From NCBI GenBank assembly GCA_012861695.1, contig JAAOOA010000033.1, positions 10,532,325 to 10,596,324 on the forward strand: a stretch of 64,000 bases of DNA, written 5' to 3'. The stretch's first letter is position 1. Each line of letters begins with the position of its first letter. A program made the translations under genes and the position numbers. Under the pieces are notes generated by a model. That model did not search any database. It was not told where the DNA came from and saw only the letters and a program-made list of their open reading frames with translations. Shown one piece after another: positions 31,949-46,200 of this stretch. This stretch comes from Trematomus loennbergii. Lineage: Eukaryota > Chordata > Actinopteri > Perciformes > Nototheniidae.

Positions 31949-32717
31949 TGAGAGGTATAGGCTTTTTACTGGTTGCCCGTAATATCTCTTTCTTATATAA
32001 ATCATGTCCCACTTCTGCCTCTCTCCATTGTTTTTCACCACCAAGTCTAAGTATTATCTTTCCCGGTGTACGTTTCTCCTTGGCTGTCCACTTTAATATT
32101 ATTTTCTAAGATGACTGCTCCAGCAGAAAGGTCTAGCAGTGTCGACATGAAGGTCACCTGACACAACAGTTTACTATGAACTGCAGACTATGGCCATCAT
32201 GAAATGCACTATTTATGTCCCTACTGCTTTGTCAATGCCTTATTTAATTTGTAAAATGCAGGTTAAGTGCTTTTTAGGCCGAAATATCTGCTGCTATGGC
32301 ACAGCCAACAGTTCGCATGGCCAAGAAAGACATGGCTACAGCCCAATATTATTATTTTAAGTTGTTGAAGTGACTCAAAGGACATCCTGTTACGGCCAAC
32401 AACGCTGCCAAAAGTACTTTAATCCTTATCACATGACTCTTTCATAGAGGGACAATGCAGATAAGATAAACAGCTTGGACAACAAGGTCTCAAACCACAT
32501 TTTGTCTCATTGGCTTTACCAAATACATTACAAATTCAAGTGTGTCATTGCAAACCAGTCAAACTGAGGTCTTCAGTGTTGGTGGTTGTACATGGGAACA
32601 CATTTTGACCTTGGAGTCAAGGAGTTGCATCTAGCATCCCATTTGTTGTTAAAGTGGAATATTTACCTCAGTCGCAAATACAATTAAGTCTTTAGATTTG
32701 TAATCTCTGCAGATTTG

Positions 32718-33636
32718 TTAAAGGTCCCATGACATGGCCATTTCTACTGATCATAATTCCATTGTTGAAGTCTACTAGAATATATTTACATTGTTCAATT
32801 TTCCAAAATCACATTGGTTTCTCATACAGCATCTCTGTATAGTATGTGTATTCACTCTCTGTCCTAAACGGCTTGTTGGAGCTCCTGCCCCCCCCCCCCC
32901 TCCCTATGAGCCCACTGTGCTCTGATTGGTCAGCTCGCCCACTCTGTTCTGATGAGTCCACCACCGTTACAGCGGAAGATCAGTGATTATGTGTTACAAT
33001 GGCGTTTGTTAGCAACCAGAAAATGACACCAGTAATGACAAACAGATGAGAATGCTGCGTGGGGTCTGGGTGCAGTGTGAGCTGTATTACTGGTGTCGTT
33101 TCCTGGTTGCTGCGTGGGGTCTGCGAGACAGCGAAACTCAGCCTGAGCACACACATACACTCACAGCCAGGCTGTTCGCCACACAGTTCGCCACACACTC
33201 ACAGCCCGAGAAAAGATAAGGCTGAGTGAGTGTTTCTCCGCGATCCCAACTCGTCTATTACCAACGTTCAGGGAGCTCTATGCAAGTCAATAGGACTCCC
33301 TGATAGTTAAAAATCGACGCTAAAGGTCCCCCCACTGCGTTTGATAGTGACGCCAAGGGATCCTGGTGTGTGACGAGCTCCACGGATTGGTCAATTTGGG
33401 TATGGTCACGTCACTATACCCAGGAAGAAGAAAATGGAAAAAGAAGAATCTCATGTATAAAAAGGGGAAATCCTGCTATCTTACCAGTTCTTATGCATAT
33501 ATATATATATATCTCTCTCTCTCTCTACAAAAGGAATTCTGGAATGACATTATAATTAAAAAAATATAGACAACTGCAGGCTATAAGAGCACAATATAAC
33601 TAAATTATTTTTATTTTATTCCTTTCATGACCCTTT
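32718..33636. mobile_element. Probable non-autonomous DNA element with GGTCCCATGAC terminus
   Basis: The left end TTAAAGGTCCCATGACATGG resembles, in inverted orientation, the right-end TTCATGACCCTTTCA, with small gaps. The roughly 0.9-kb interior is GC- and CpG-richer than the intron and has no long frame. It holds a stem of 26-bp arms with two mismatches (33011-33036 with 33086-33111) and a 16-bp direct repeat (33053 and 33108). The left-end phrase is, as I recall, common in fish genomes. The boundaries, especially on the right, are approximate. Confidence 0.5.
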
Positions 33637-33891
33637 CAGTATAAGTGCATACATTTTTAGCAAATACGAGCTAAATTGTACAACCTTAGTGCTTTGCTCC
33701 TATTTATGAGGCACTGTTCTCTACTCTGTTGACTGAGCATGAGGTAAACACAGAGAGTCCTTCTCAGGTTTTGACTAATAGAAAACAAAACCGCAACAGA
33801 GAACACTAATTTATCACACCCCCAGATAACAAATTACACCATTTAACATAGAGCAGACCACTTGCTCTTGTCCACACTCTCAACTTTAATA

Positions 33892-34023
<132 letters not shown>

Positions 34024-34639
34024 TAATAGAAGGGTTTAATAATATATTTATTTATTGAGTCCATTGAGGGATATGAATATTTAAATTATGATTTTATGTT
34101 AGTGCTGAAGAGGACAGACTTGATGTGCAGGTGTTGGGGGCGTTTGTTTGGATGGAATCAACATCTTTTCAATCTGCATTCATTAGCTTCAAATAGGAAG
34201 TGGGGCTGAAAGTAACTCTCAGCTCATCTCTATGGAAATTGAATAAATAATTTCCTCCATCAGATGTGGACGTGCTGACTTCAGTACAGCAAGTGATGCA
34301 CTTCAGAATGTGGTTGTGTATATGTGCAGTGTGCATGTGTAAATGTAGGTAAAATGCAGGATATACATGTTCTTCTACCATTGGTCTGTGATGATATTGA
34401 TTATAATGAGGAGATTAATCGAGATAATGACATTAATCCTACGTGAAATGGCAACAATGTAATGATGTTGTTCAAGAGTTTGACCATGACTTAGACAGAA
34501 TATGCTTGAGAGTAGTTTGTTTCAGTATGATGGCCAGATTTCCACATTATGTTATTTAAAAAAAATGTTATTAATTTGTATTTGTATGTCTTTATTCGAC
34601 AGGACCTAGAAGCAGTCTGGATACAGGCTATGTTGCATT

Positions 34640-35315
34640 AGGCGCGTTCACACCAAGTACTTTGCCGTATTTAGTGCCGGCACTCAGTGCCCCGGCACTT
34701 ATTACCCCAGGGCATTTAGTACAGATCGCGTTCACACCGGAGTACTTTTCCCTGAGGGAAGATTACGCAAATGAGCCGCTGACGTCACTTCGTCTTCTTC
34801 TGCTTTGGGTTTACTGGCAGGCCGCAAACAACTTCACGGTGTATACTGCCACCCGGAGTCCCTGGCCGGAAGTCCCCGGAGTTGGGGACTGGCTTCAGTT
34901 GAAGCTGCTGGGACTCCCAGCAGCTTCAACTGAAGCCTTCCGAGTAAATCGCCAGAACGCCGACACCTCTCATCTCCACCGCTCCCATGTTTTATTTTGT
35001 GTTGCCATAAGTTAGTCTCTCTGCGTTTGTGCACTGGGCGAATGCTAATGCTAATAATGCTAATGCCAGGATAATAAAATGGCGGCTCTACAAAACATTT
35101 CAGAGTTGTACGGGGCGTGGTTTGCAATTCGCCCAGCCAATCAGAACTGGGGCACTTTTTTCCCCCAGGAAAGTACCATCTCTCAGCAGGCACAAAAAAT
35201 GGGGGTACAAGTTCCCGAGATGAAGTGCTCTTTTTGGTGTGAACGCGACATAAGGGGTACTAACGGAACTAAACGCGAAAAGTACGGTGAAAAGTACTCT
35301 GGTGTGAACGCGGCT
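34640..35315. mobile_element. MITE with GCGTTCACACC terminal inverted repeats
   Basis: A 0.68-kb element whose left end (GGCGCGTTCACACCAAGTAC) pairs with the complement of its right end (AGCCGCGTTCACACCAGAGTA). Short TIR-internal blocks with GTACTTT are shared. It is GC-richer than its host intron and has no transposase. It includes a perfect palindrome at 34891-34937. The target duplication is unclear, so the superfamily (hAT or Harbinger) is left open. Confidence 0.7.
34891..34937. repeat. Perfect palindrome, 22-bp arms with 3-nt loop
   Basis: The arm beginning GGCTTCAGTTGAAGCTGCTG is exactly complementary to the arm ending AGCAGCTTCAACTGAAGCC, separated by ACT. Each arm also contains a smaller self-complementary piece (CTTCAGTTGAAG), which could form a cruciform. 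It sits inside the MITE at 34640-35315. Confidence 0.95.
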
Positions 35316-37129
35316 ATTCACTGCCATCTATAAGACATTAGCATAGCATGAAGGATATTTTAGCTAGCCTGTTCTGTGATGTCATGTTTATTCACTTCGA
35401 ACACAACAAAATACTTGAAATGATGATGATAATGATAAGGAAGAGGAACATTAAAATGTTGTGCACTTGTGAAGTCCATAGAAGTTGTGCTACAGAGTGC
35501 AGAGTTAATAGCATGGGGCCTATTTGTGATCCCTGCTGGATACCTTTATTAACTATTTAAGGACTTCAACTAAAACAATACAGTCTATGTTTAAATCCCA
35601 CATGGGTAGAAGACAGTAGCAGAGGGAAAACATTTTTTAATTCAAGAATATTAATTCAATGTATATTTAATGTAGTGTTCTTACTGCTAAATTGAAATGT
35701 AGGGTTTGCGGTCCAGTCCAGGTAATGTTTACTTCCCTTTCTGTATCCATATTGGGATGCATGATAACATTACAGCTGCAGGGACAACAACAGCTGTGAT
35801 TAGCTGGTCCAATTATTTTCAATAATGAGCTCCTGCATTATATGACACTGAATGGCAAATACGAGCAATCTCAAGGGAGTTGGGACAGAGCAGCAGTGAG
35901 GTTAACAGCAGTTAGGCTCATCTTGACAGAGCCTGGATGGAAAATCAAAGAGACAGCAGCGTCATCATGGGACATACAGGAGCCTCAGAACATGCAGTAT
36001 GATGCAAGGTGGCTAATTTAATTACACTGTGTTATTAAGAGGGAAATGGATTTATTTTGAAGCCTACAACGTTTAATGATGTTTGCTTTTAAATAAAAAG
36101 TTCTAATCAACTATACCAAGTAGCAATAGAGAACAGCTTTTATTTTTTTGCCATTATTAGGTTTTAATGTTGATTCCAGAATATAATGGCTGTAGAATAA
36201 TGAAATAATCTGTGTTTAGATTGGTTCACTATAAGTCATTTTGCTAACAGGCAACTCAACAAACGAGCTTGAGTATCCCGAGGTAGTGGACTAACTGGAT
36301 TAATATTATCTTTGAAAATATCCCTGTTGGCGAAGTAGGAAACGGAGAGGAGAAGGGAGAGCGGAAATAAATGTGTCTTGTTTTACAGAGATAGTTCAGT
36401 CATTCCTAAAAAATCTGCAAATTATAGCATCTAAGAATAGGGTTCTATATATTTGGCATTGTTAAGCTTGTTTCTTGCTGTGGACAGTAGCTGGGTCATA
36501 TATGTGGTTTTAGCTTAATACAGTGATGTTAAGTCAGTATTTTTAACCCTAGCTCTCTTAGGAGTATGCCTTATTGACAATAGAATGAGTCTCAATTAGA
36601 TTACATCTCCAGAGACATAATGGGTCTCTCCAAACAACAGGAAAGATAAATGGCAAGTGTGTGTCAGAGAAGGTATGTGTGTGCATCTCTACATTTACCT
36701 CACCACAGCCTCTTTGACATCAACAACCATTATCTCAGGCTGAATCCCCAGGTGCATTATGTTGCCTAAAGGATTCATCATAATGGAAAGACTTGCTTGT
36801 TGTCAGCCAGCAGATGCTCTTAACAAGTCAATATCCCTTACTGTTTCATTTCAGAAACACTCTGCCCAGTAAAGTGGTTAAGGGACTAATCATTAGCTTC
36901 TTATCAAACTGACAGACATGGATGAAGATACTGCAGACAGGCCTTAGTCTACAGGTACTGTAAGATGGAAGTTAATCTTGTGAGACCAACTGTGAAACAT
37001 TCACAACAGCACAAAAGTAGTAAATTGGGTGGTAGCATTATTCTTCCATCAAAGTCAAACAGCCTTGAAAACAGACTCATTCAACAACCTGAAGAAAATA
37101 GATTAAATAAAACCAACAGTTTACAAGAT

Positions 37130-37602
37130 TGTTATGAACTGAAGCACAGGACACAGGACCCAAATGCAGGACTCGGAGACAGTTGTCCAAAAATAGAATG
37201 TAGTTTAATAACAAAAACTAAGTCTCACTTCAAATCAAAACTCACTTGACAAAAGGTATATGTCAAGTCTCACTTCAAAACAAAACTCACTTGACAAAAG
37301 GTATATTTCACAAAGTAAAGTTCAGGAGTCAAAAGGCCCAGGTTCTCACGGCATGGAACATAACGAACTGACAAGGGACAAAGAAACACAAGGGCTATTT
37401 ATAGGTGAGGAGGATGGGCACAGGTGAAAACTATCAGGGCAGGGCCAAGCAATCTCAAGGGCGGGAAACACACAAAGGCAGGAAGTGTGGGATCTGGAAT
37501 GAGAGGGAAGGATTACTTTCAAAATAAAAACAGGAAGTGACAAGATCAAAACACAAGAGTAAAAACCATAACTTAACCTAACATAACTGTCGAGCCACAA
37601 CA
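37130..37602 (-). mobile_element. Solo LTR with 5-bp target-site duplication
   Basis: A 473-bp element beginning TGTTATGAACTG and ending GAGCCACAACA (TG..CA ends). It is flanked by the direct repeat AAGAT at 37125-37129 and 37603-37607. A 5-bp duplication and TG..CA borders are hallmarks of LTR retrotransposons (Gypsy or ERV/Copia type). No internal retroelement sequence is present, so this is a solo LTR left by recombination. On the minus strand it carries a TATA-like CCTATAAATAGCCC, suggesting minus-strand orientation. A 45-bp unit repeats twice inside it (37220 and 37265). Confidence 0.75.
37220..37309. repeat. Two tandem 45-bp units inside the solo LTR
   Basis: AAGTCTCACTTCAAA and ACTCACTTGACAAAAGGTAT recur with a 45-bp period, with only a few differences between units. 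Repeats of this kind are common in LTR U3-like regions. Confidence 0.85.
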
Positions 37603-39711
37603 AAGATAGTGCTTCAGCTACTTGGATGCGATGCAAAGTGTGCTTTCATAATTTTTTTGTGAATTATTATTACAGATAAGGTGTTTAGTTTGACTTTTTG
37701 AAGTATTTGTTGAGTAAAATAAAAGAGTTTGACATTTTAAAATGATCTGATTGTCAACAAATCACATACAAAAAATGTTTATCTATATTTTGCTTTAAGT
37801 GAAAAAAAAACATTCAAAACCATTTTATCCCCACATGCACTGTCTGGCTATGTATTAATCCACAGCTGAAAATAGTCCCCAACAAATACACTATTACACC
37901 GGTTTACTTAACGTTAGCTAAAAAGAACTACAGTGCCCAGCTTAATCTATAGTAGGCACTTGGTAAATATAGAAATATATGGGCATACTTTGTGACACAT
38001 TTTTTAAGATTTGTATCTGCAGCTGGAACAAATGAGCTCGGGACTGAGTGCTACTGGAAGTTGGAAAGTATTGAGAGACGGACTAGCACATTGTTGGTTT
38101 CATTCGTTTCATGGAAATTGTCCAATGTATTTATTCAGTTTCCTGAAGCGTACTGAGACCCAGCTGTTGCAGCAGCACGCCTATTTCAGCCAAGGAGGAT
38201 TCTCTACTGCAAGCTATGATCTCTTATCTCTATCTCTCACACACACACGCGCACACACACGCACACACACTCACAGTACTCACGGTGCTTATTCCTCATA
38301 ATCTCTCTCGTTATCACTCCCACATTTTTCCCATTTGTCCTTTTTTCTCTACGTACTATAATTTCATTTCTTCACAATGCTCTTCTCTCTCATCCTTATT
38401 GCTTGGTCTCGGTTGTGCAGAATCTTTCTATGTCTCCGAGGGAGTGGCACAAAGCGTAGCTGTGCTTCAAATAATTTATTTGCTCCTTCATCCCCTTCTC
38501 CTCTAGCAGCCTTTTGCCAGGCAGCCAAAAGGGAATATATTCTTAATTCACCTATCTGGATAATTGAAGGTGAAAGAGAAACAAAAAAATAGTCTCAGTG
38601 GGTCTTGTCATGGATGGTTCTTAAAATGAAGAGATAATATACAACACTGCAGATTGCAGGGAGGCAGACTCCGTCATTACTCTTCCTCTCCATCAGCTGC
38701 TGGGAAAGGCGAGCGTTTGTCATGTCTTCAAGTGAAGTATTCTTTATTCATGGAGTGTGTTAATGTTTTATTTCCCAGCAGAAGAAGAAAAATATGAACA
38801 AAGAGGGAGGGAGAGTAGAGAGAATTTATACACTTATATTTCATAAATGCAGATTAAGTTGCCAGCTGATGCCAGCTCACTGATTTCCACAACAAAATGG
38901 TGAATTAAGCATTATCGTTGTGAACAATCTCCCTCGGCTCACCCCAGCAGATTAGTGATGGGAGGACGTCTGAGCTCTGAACATAGAGAGAATGTTTACT
39001 CGCTAGTCTGTAACAAAAAGATCGCTAATTGCCTGCTTGTGTATCTTACTCACGTGTCTGCCTGCGGGAGAAAGAAGGAGAGGGTTTTTGGCTGCCATCA
39101 TTGTATCTCAGCAGTCAGAAAGACAGACATGCAGACAGACAGGAGGATCTACCGGCAGATATACTGAGTCAAAGAGCGAGGAGAGAGCTGACATTCTTTG
39201 TAACACTCCCCGAGTGTTTCTGACTCTGTGAATTATTAATCACTGGTAATTGTGATGTAAGTTTTGGCCTTGGCTTTTTAGCGCCGACTGGCTGCTTTCA
39301 GTGTCTGCTCGGCGCTCTCCCGCCTCCCAAAAATCAGCTCCAAATTAGACTGGGGACCAGACGCACTCAGTATAGTTAATGAATAAGGGATGAACATCTC
39401 TCAGCTCAGGAGTTTCTACTGTCATCCACGCACACACAAATATTTACCGAATTGCGTAAACAGGGTGACAGACATGCACGCGTACACCTGTGTTGTTCTC
39501 ACTCTTGTCAAAGCTGCTTTTCTGTAACAGCGAGAAGAAAGGGTGAGCGGGACAAGCAGCAGTTAGCCTCTGTGGGTCTAGTTGAGTTTTCAATTCACGT
39601 TCAAAGGCAGCGGCTGTCTGACTCGCTATTCAATGGCTGGTGGGCGTGGGTACTTAGAACTGAGGGATTCTGTAACTGTGTTTATCTGTGTGTATTTGCA
39701 CAAACTGTGAG

Positions 39712-39885
<174 letters not shown>

Positions 39886-40739
39886 CTTGTTTTGAGTAGT
39901 CTATGTAGCTGCTGTGGGCTTTCTAGGGCTTCCAGAGCTCCTCCACTCTTCATTGTTACCAAGAGGGAGAGGCACAATCTCAAACAGCTCTCCATTTTAT
40001 TGTGGAGTGGAGAAGAGGGCTACTAAAGCAGCAGAGCCATAATAGAGTTTCTGATTAAACTGCCAGCAATCTACGGCCAGAAAAACAGGACAACAATTTC
40101 ACAGCAGCTATGGATTAAAAAGTAAAAATCAACTAATTTAATATTTTACATTGTCTGAGAACTTTACATAAATATTTCATTTTGCCCCAGGACAGAAAAC
40201 AGGAAAATGGCAGAAGTAATGTAACAAGGGGGCTGTGCAACACACCTTAGTTCTTCTGGTACAGTTTGAAATGTGTCCGTAGCACATGGCTTAAAAAAAA
40301 GATAAGCTCGAACAAATATTCGATACATTAAAGTGTCTTCTACTAGATGCATCTGTTTGATAGATGGTTCATTGTTTAAGTTATAATTGTAAACAAAACT
40401 GCCTTCTAATTTATTTATCTTTCACTTTTTTTAATGATTTATTTTCTGGGTTTTAAACTGTGATATGGGTTAGAGAAAATGATGAGGAAACATTAAAAAC
40501 AAAAATATTTTATTTTTAACATTTTACAGACACAACTATTATTTGATGAATAGAAAAACATTCAGCAATAATGGATTATAAAAAAAAGGTTGCAGCTCTA
40601 TTATCAAGTTACAATGCCAACATCAAATGTCTGCTAGAAACTGTAATCTTGTTTAAATAATTTTTTCATCAGCTTGTTTATTTAATTTAATTATCTTGTG
40701 TGGCTGCCTGTTGACAGTATGAGAACTTATTTACTTTAC

Positions 40740-40740
<1 letters not shown>

Positions 40741-40818
<78 letters not shown>

Positions 40819-40831
40819 TGTGTGTGTGTGT

Positions 40832-40900
<69 letters not shown>

Positions 40901-40921
40901 TGTGTGTGTGTGTGTGTGTGT
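40741..40921. repeat. (TG)n microsatellite with single-base slips
   Basis: About 180 bp of TG with single-base slips (GTTG once, TGGT several times). Confidence 0.97.
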
Positions 40922-43171
40922 AAGCCTCCGTTCTCAGGTGTTTTGGCCCGCTCCAGTATCAGTGCACTATCATATGACCAGGTACAGGCTTCAGTTACTC
41001 CTGCACCTCTCATAGAAGGCTGTAATGAGGCCATTAGATCCTGCTAATAGCTTGTAGGGTCAGTCAACCGAGAGAAAAGCCGAGGCGATCAGCTTGCATC
41101 CAGCTCTCCTGTCCTTTCGTCTCACTCAGAACAGCCCAAAATGTTTACCTGCATTACTTCCTTTTCTGTTTTGCTCACTTTATTCCTTTAGCTCAGTTTG
41201 CTTTTTAAGTCTCTTCCTCTTTCTTTTAATTTACCTCAGCGCTCTATATCTCACTCCTCTTAAGTTTTAATCTAATTTGTCTCATTGACTCTCCATTTGA
41301 TTCTCTCAGTTCATCAGTACAGAAAGGTATTAAACACTGTTTTCTATAAAATGTTCCTTCTAGTGCCATTAGCTCCTAATGTATTCCTATATCCTTTTAA
41401 CTCTTACTCAATAATGTTGAGTATAGATGTCTACATTATTTAGTCTACCTGTTCCCTCTTAGTTTGGCCATAAACATAAAATGTTATTACTTTCTGTTTA
41501 TCTTCAAAAATGTTATACTTTTTTATTACCTGTTTTTCTTCTATTTTCTCACCAAGTGATTCATACAAAGCTGTCAATTTCAATGTAAAGAGCAGTGTAA
41601 ATTATAACAGTTTCTCCTTATTTTGAGATGTAATGTCTTATAAACAGTAAATCTGACTGCAAGATGGGCACATAAAAGTGGAACAATTTCGTGTAGCATT
41701 GCAGTGACAGAATACAAATTGCTGTCATGATTTGGTGGTTGTCAGAACCCGAGCAGGATCTCAGTTTAGAAGCTGAATTCGAGTATCTCCCCAATAGTTT
41801 TTTCCATCACATTTCATCTCATACAACTCTGTGACAGTGTTATCTAGACGCCATTTTGTTGTGTCACCTCTGAAAGCATCCCGTTCCAAGTGGTAAATGC
41901 TTGCAGATGGTTGAGGTGTCACCTCGCCAAGCAGGCCGTCTCCACACAGCTCCGTGTGACCGGGGCGGCCACACACCCATCTGTTTCTCTCACTTATAGA
42001 AGCTGCAGAGCACTTATACCGGCTAATAAACACAGGGCATAACTGCCAGCTGAAATGAGCAGGTGACAGCTTTAAGTACTCTTCTCTTCGCTTTAGTAAA
42101 GAAAGTCTATTTCCAATTCACACTGCATTTAACAACTTCGTTCTATCAATGGGAAAATGGATCAATGGAATTCCTTTCTAAGAAACCTTCTCAAAAGTGT
42201 TTATAATGTTTATTTATGAGTCATCAAAATGATTGCACGGGTCAACCAAAGACTTTTGTCTTTTAAAGAACAAAAACACATTAGCCAGACAACATCATTA
42301 CAGAGCTGTCTGTATACTTCTCACTGTGTCTTTCTTTTTGGGTATAAAGACTTATTTTGCTGGATAATTACCTCCTAATATAATTTAATTCATAGATCAT
42401 TAAACTGAGAAACTTAGTATTGATTGTGACTGTAAGAATAAGCCACACACATATAAGGATGATAAAATATTGACTTTTTTTATGCAAAACCGCTACACAT
42501 TTTAAATCCAAGGCTTCTTAGGCTATTCATTCGTTTTTTTCAGTGATGTTTTTAATGAATCTCATTTTCGTATTGTGTGCATCTTGTTAAACATTTTTCA
42601 TCCCTTTGTAGTTTGCCAATAATTGCATTTTCAGGCAGCTTTGTTCTGTGTTTACTCCGAGACAAGTGAAACATTTCATTGAAAAGCCATGTTTGTTTAG
42701 AAAGCTGTAGGAGGCTTATGCAACGAGCCCTGGTGAGAGGCTGACACAATTTTGATCAACCCTCATTTCCTAGAATCTCAATGGATAATGAAAGTGTAAA
42801 ATTAGTAGAAACAATAGCCCCACACTTGTACAATTTAGCAGAAACAACAAATATTAAATTGAAATGTGCTCAACATTCACTTTTTCAGTTTACTGCAGAG
42901 TTACTTTCCCAGTCTTAAGTGTTAATCTGAAGACACCAGGAGGTCATGATTATGTGATCAAGAGCTGTAGCTGACAGTGTTGAACCACACTGAATTTTTA
43001 ATGCAAATGCAGATGTCTTGCACTCAGACACATCTGCTTTCGTGACATGTTCCATCTGTCTCACCCTTGGTGGTGTAAGCTAGTGTTTCAAACTAGTATG
43101 GCTATACACATTTCTTTAAAGGGGTGAGTGTTTTGGTATTAATCTCCACTGTCAGGAGACCCGGTCAGTGG

Positions 43172-43218
<47 letters not shown>
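43172..43218. repeat. (CAT)n microsatellite
   Basis: About fifteen uninterrupted TCA/CAT units in stk32a intron 4. Confidence 0.97.
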
Positions 43219-46200
43219 TACCTCAGCAGCGTGGCTTTTACAACTCGCCACCTCCTAATGAGGCTTTCTGCTTTGCTTTATCTCTACAGCCAGTTGTCTC
43301 CTCTTGTCCTGTGGCTTGACAATGGCAGCATGGCCTTTAGCTAGAAAAGATGCCTCCTTGTTCTGCTTTTTTAGCTGTGACACGTGCCCCTCCTCTCTCC
43401 CCTAGTGCCAGCCTTTGACGCAAATGTCAGCTAATTAAGGGTTACATGGTCGACCTTTCTCCCCACCACCTGGGCCACCCGCGCATTCAACCCGCCAAAG
43501 CTGCCCAGAGCCAAGCGCCATGCTACAGGTTGTCTCCATGAGTGTGTTGCTGAAACACACCTGTGCACACACAGACACAAAACGCAGGTTGGCCTTTGAT
43601 ATGCTAAATGCTGCTGGGCTCCTACAGGGCAGTGGACTCAATTAGAGGAGACACCTGCTGTCTAACACTGAGGATGTACAAAGAAATACCCTAACACCGC
43701 AAGCAGGTTTTAAAAAATATGTAATTTTCACTTAATCAGTCTCTCATTCAAACCAGAGCTGGTGATTGTAAGAACAGCGGAAAGGCAAAAATAAATCGTT
43801 TTGACGAGTCTGAATTTGTTTGTTTGTTTTTTAATGTCATGTAAATCTACTGATGTCTGACTCAAGCCTGGTGTCCTTGAGGAGAGCATATTGATTTATA
43901 TTTTGCATGTTAATGAATACTTTTAAAAGCCCATTTTGTTACCTTTGTATCTGCATTACGCATTATTTTGTTTACTGAAATCCCCTGCTGGCCTGATTAC
44001 AATTTCAGTCATATTTTAAACATGATCTTGAAAAAAAGCACATTAACTTCACTCACTGCTAATGTATTAACAATTTAAACTGTCATCGTTCGTTAATGTT
44101 GATGTCAATTTAAAAATAAGCACTGCATTTGACCATCATGCACAAGTGGAACATCTGAGAGGGGCTCTGAATATTAAATATTGTCTCTCCAGTTCAAAGC
44201 ATCTTTACATCTGTGGGGTCACGTTCCAGAGAAGCTAGAACAAAAAGGAGCGAAAACCACACCGAGCCTTTCAACTACTGAAGGATGAAAGAACTCTTAA
44301 ATACAAATCTTTGAAAATATAATAAATATCAGAGTCTGACAGTCTCTAAAACTTGAATTGTGTGGTAAAGGCATGTCTGTGTGTGTCAGTGGGCAGTGGT
44401 GGAGACTAAAAAGGTGAAATGTTCAAATAACTGCAAGTGCATATGTTATAAGGAATAACCCGAGTGGCAAAGACAGTGTTAGGTCATACAAGAAAGAGAA
44501 CGTTTCAAGGCAGATAAAGATCAGCGGAAATAAGAAGAAAGAAGAGAATAATTTAGCTTTGAATTAAAAATGAACAGCCAGGAGGGATGTCACTGAGCTC
44601 TGAACTGTTCTTCGTATCAGCTGATCAGGTCAGCTGGGACCTTTGTATTATCACTGGTGCCTTTATGACACTTTGTAACAATTTGGGAATCCACAGAATG
44701 TGTGGCTTTGACATCTGTTGAGAAAATGTATTGTCTCTATTATTCACTTTTTATGGTTCCGCTACAAAGCAGATAAATCAATAGACTATCCCTAGTGCAT
44801 TCGTTTTATGAGAAGATAGAGGGATTCAGAAAGGAGGGAATTGAACAACAATCCACAAATGTGTCATCAAAACAACAAACAAAGACATCCAGAAGTAGCT
44901 GGATGGAAAATGGAAAAAGGAATGCAGTAAATCAAACACGAACTGGGCTATGACGATTTCAAAAAGACTGTGTAAATGTTTGTAAGGAGACTAAATGTAT
45001 TTTATTGAAAATGTAATCCATTAATCCTACACTGTTTCCAATAAGGAACAAGTAAGTAGTTGCTGAAGTCTTAAAACCAGAGCAAATACATATTCAAGTG
45101 TACAGCTGGTTTTCTGCTTCCAAAAACAACTTGGAAAAAAACAACTTGGAGTGAATGGTTTGGTTCCGGATGCCATTTGGATTTGATGTGTACAAATCTA
45201 AAGAAAGAAGATAGGTGCAGACAAAACATCTGTTTAAAAACGGAGAAAAACTGGAAAAAAAAGATGACGCAGAAGCTGTGCCCTCAGTAAGAGCTTCAGT
45301 CTACACCTGCTCCTCTTCTCATGTTTCTCATCCACTCCCACAGCCTAACCTGCTGCCCTATCTCTTTTTCCATTTGTTTTCCCCACTGGTGATGTAGTGC
45401 AGCAGAGTACCATTTAATGGTTCAATCTACTGTATTATGTCCATTTTTGTGTTTTCCTGAAGTGAAATGAATGAGTCAGCCTACTTGTACATTCACCTCC
45501 GGGAAGCTTTTGAATTTGATGATCTGAGCACGTAGTTCTTTCTGTAAGACTTTTGACACACAGGAGGAGTTTTGTTTACTTCAGCAGTATAAAAAGTGGT
45601 TTGTTAAGAACAAGTAGAAGAAGAACTAGGAAACTGATATGAGCAATGTAACCTCCAGGGAAGGACAGAAAAAGATGAGGGTGCCACCTGGAGAAACTCA
45701 AGCGTCATCAGTGGTAAATGAGACATGAAGTACCACCCACAGGGTTTGAGTCACAGGTGGACTGAGCGCTGCTGAAACAATATGTGCTTATCATTATAGA
45801 TTTTACCACAAGCCAAAATGAAGGATCTTGAAGATTACTACTCTAAAGCACATTTCCCATAATGAATCTCATGGGACCAGATGTGAGATGATTTGATGAG
45901 ACTTGTGTTACTAATGGCGTCATTTCAGTCTGTCACCACTGGCAGAATTTTCATATATTTAGTTGCCGTGTTAAATAATTCCTCTGGCTGTCTTATGGTG
46001 TCACTAAACATTTGCATACTTAAACAAATAAGCAGGCATGTATAATAAATGCATTCAACTTATCCAAAAACAACTGTATGAATGTTTTATGATGTGTCAT
46101 GTCATGCTTATATTTAGGCAACTAAAACCTTGCATTTTCTACCTACTTTAACTAAAAGGGATGGTCTACAATGTCAAAGTAATTATGTAACAAAGATAAC

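Noticed and set aside
34662..35333. Several 60-120-codon frames in both directions
   Set aside because: They fall inside the GTTCACACC-type MITE and run through its palindrome. Composition and position indicate non-coding transposon sequence.
41761..42033. 90-codon minus-strand frame that looks protein-like
   Set aside because: No convincing acceptor or donor pair, no recognised motif, and it sits alone in a 14.7-kb intron.
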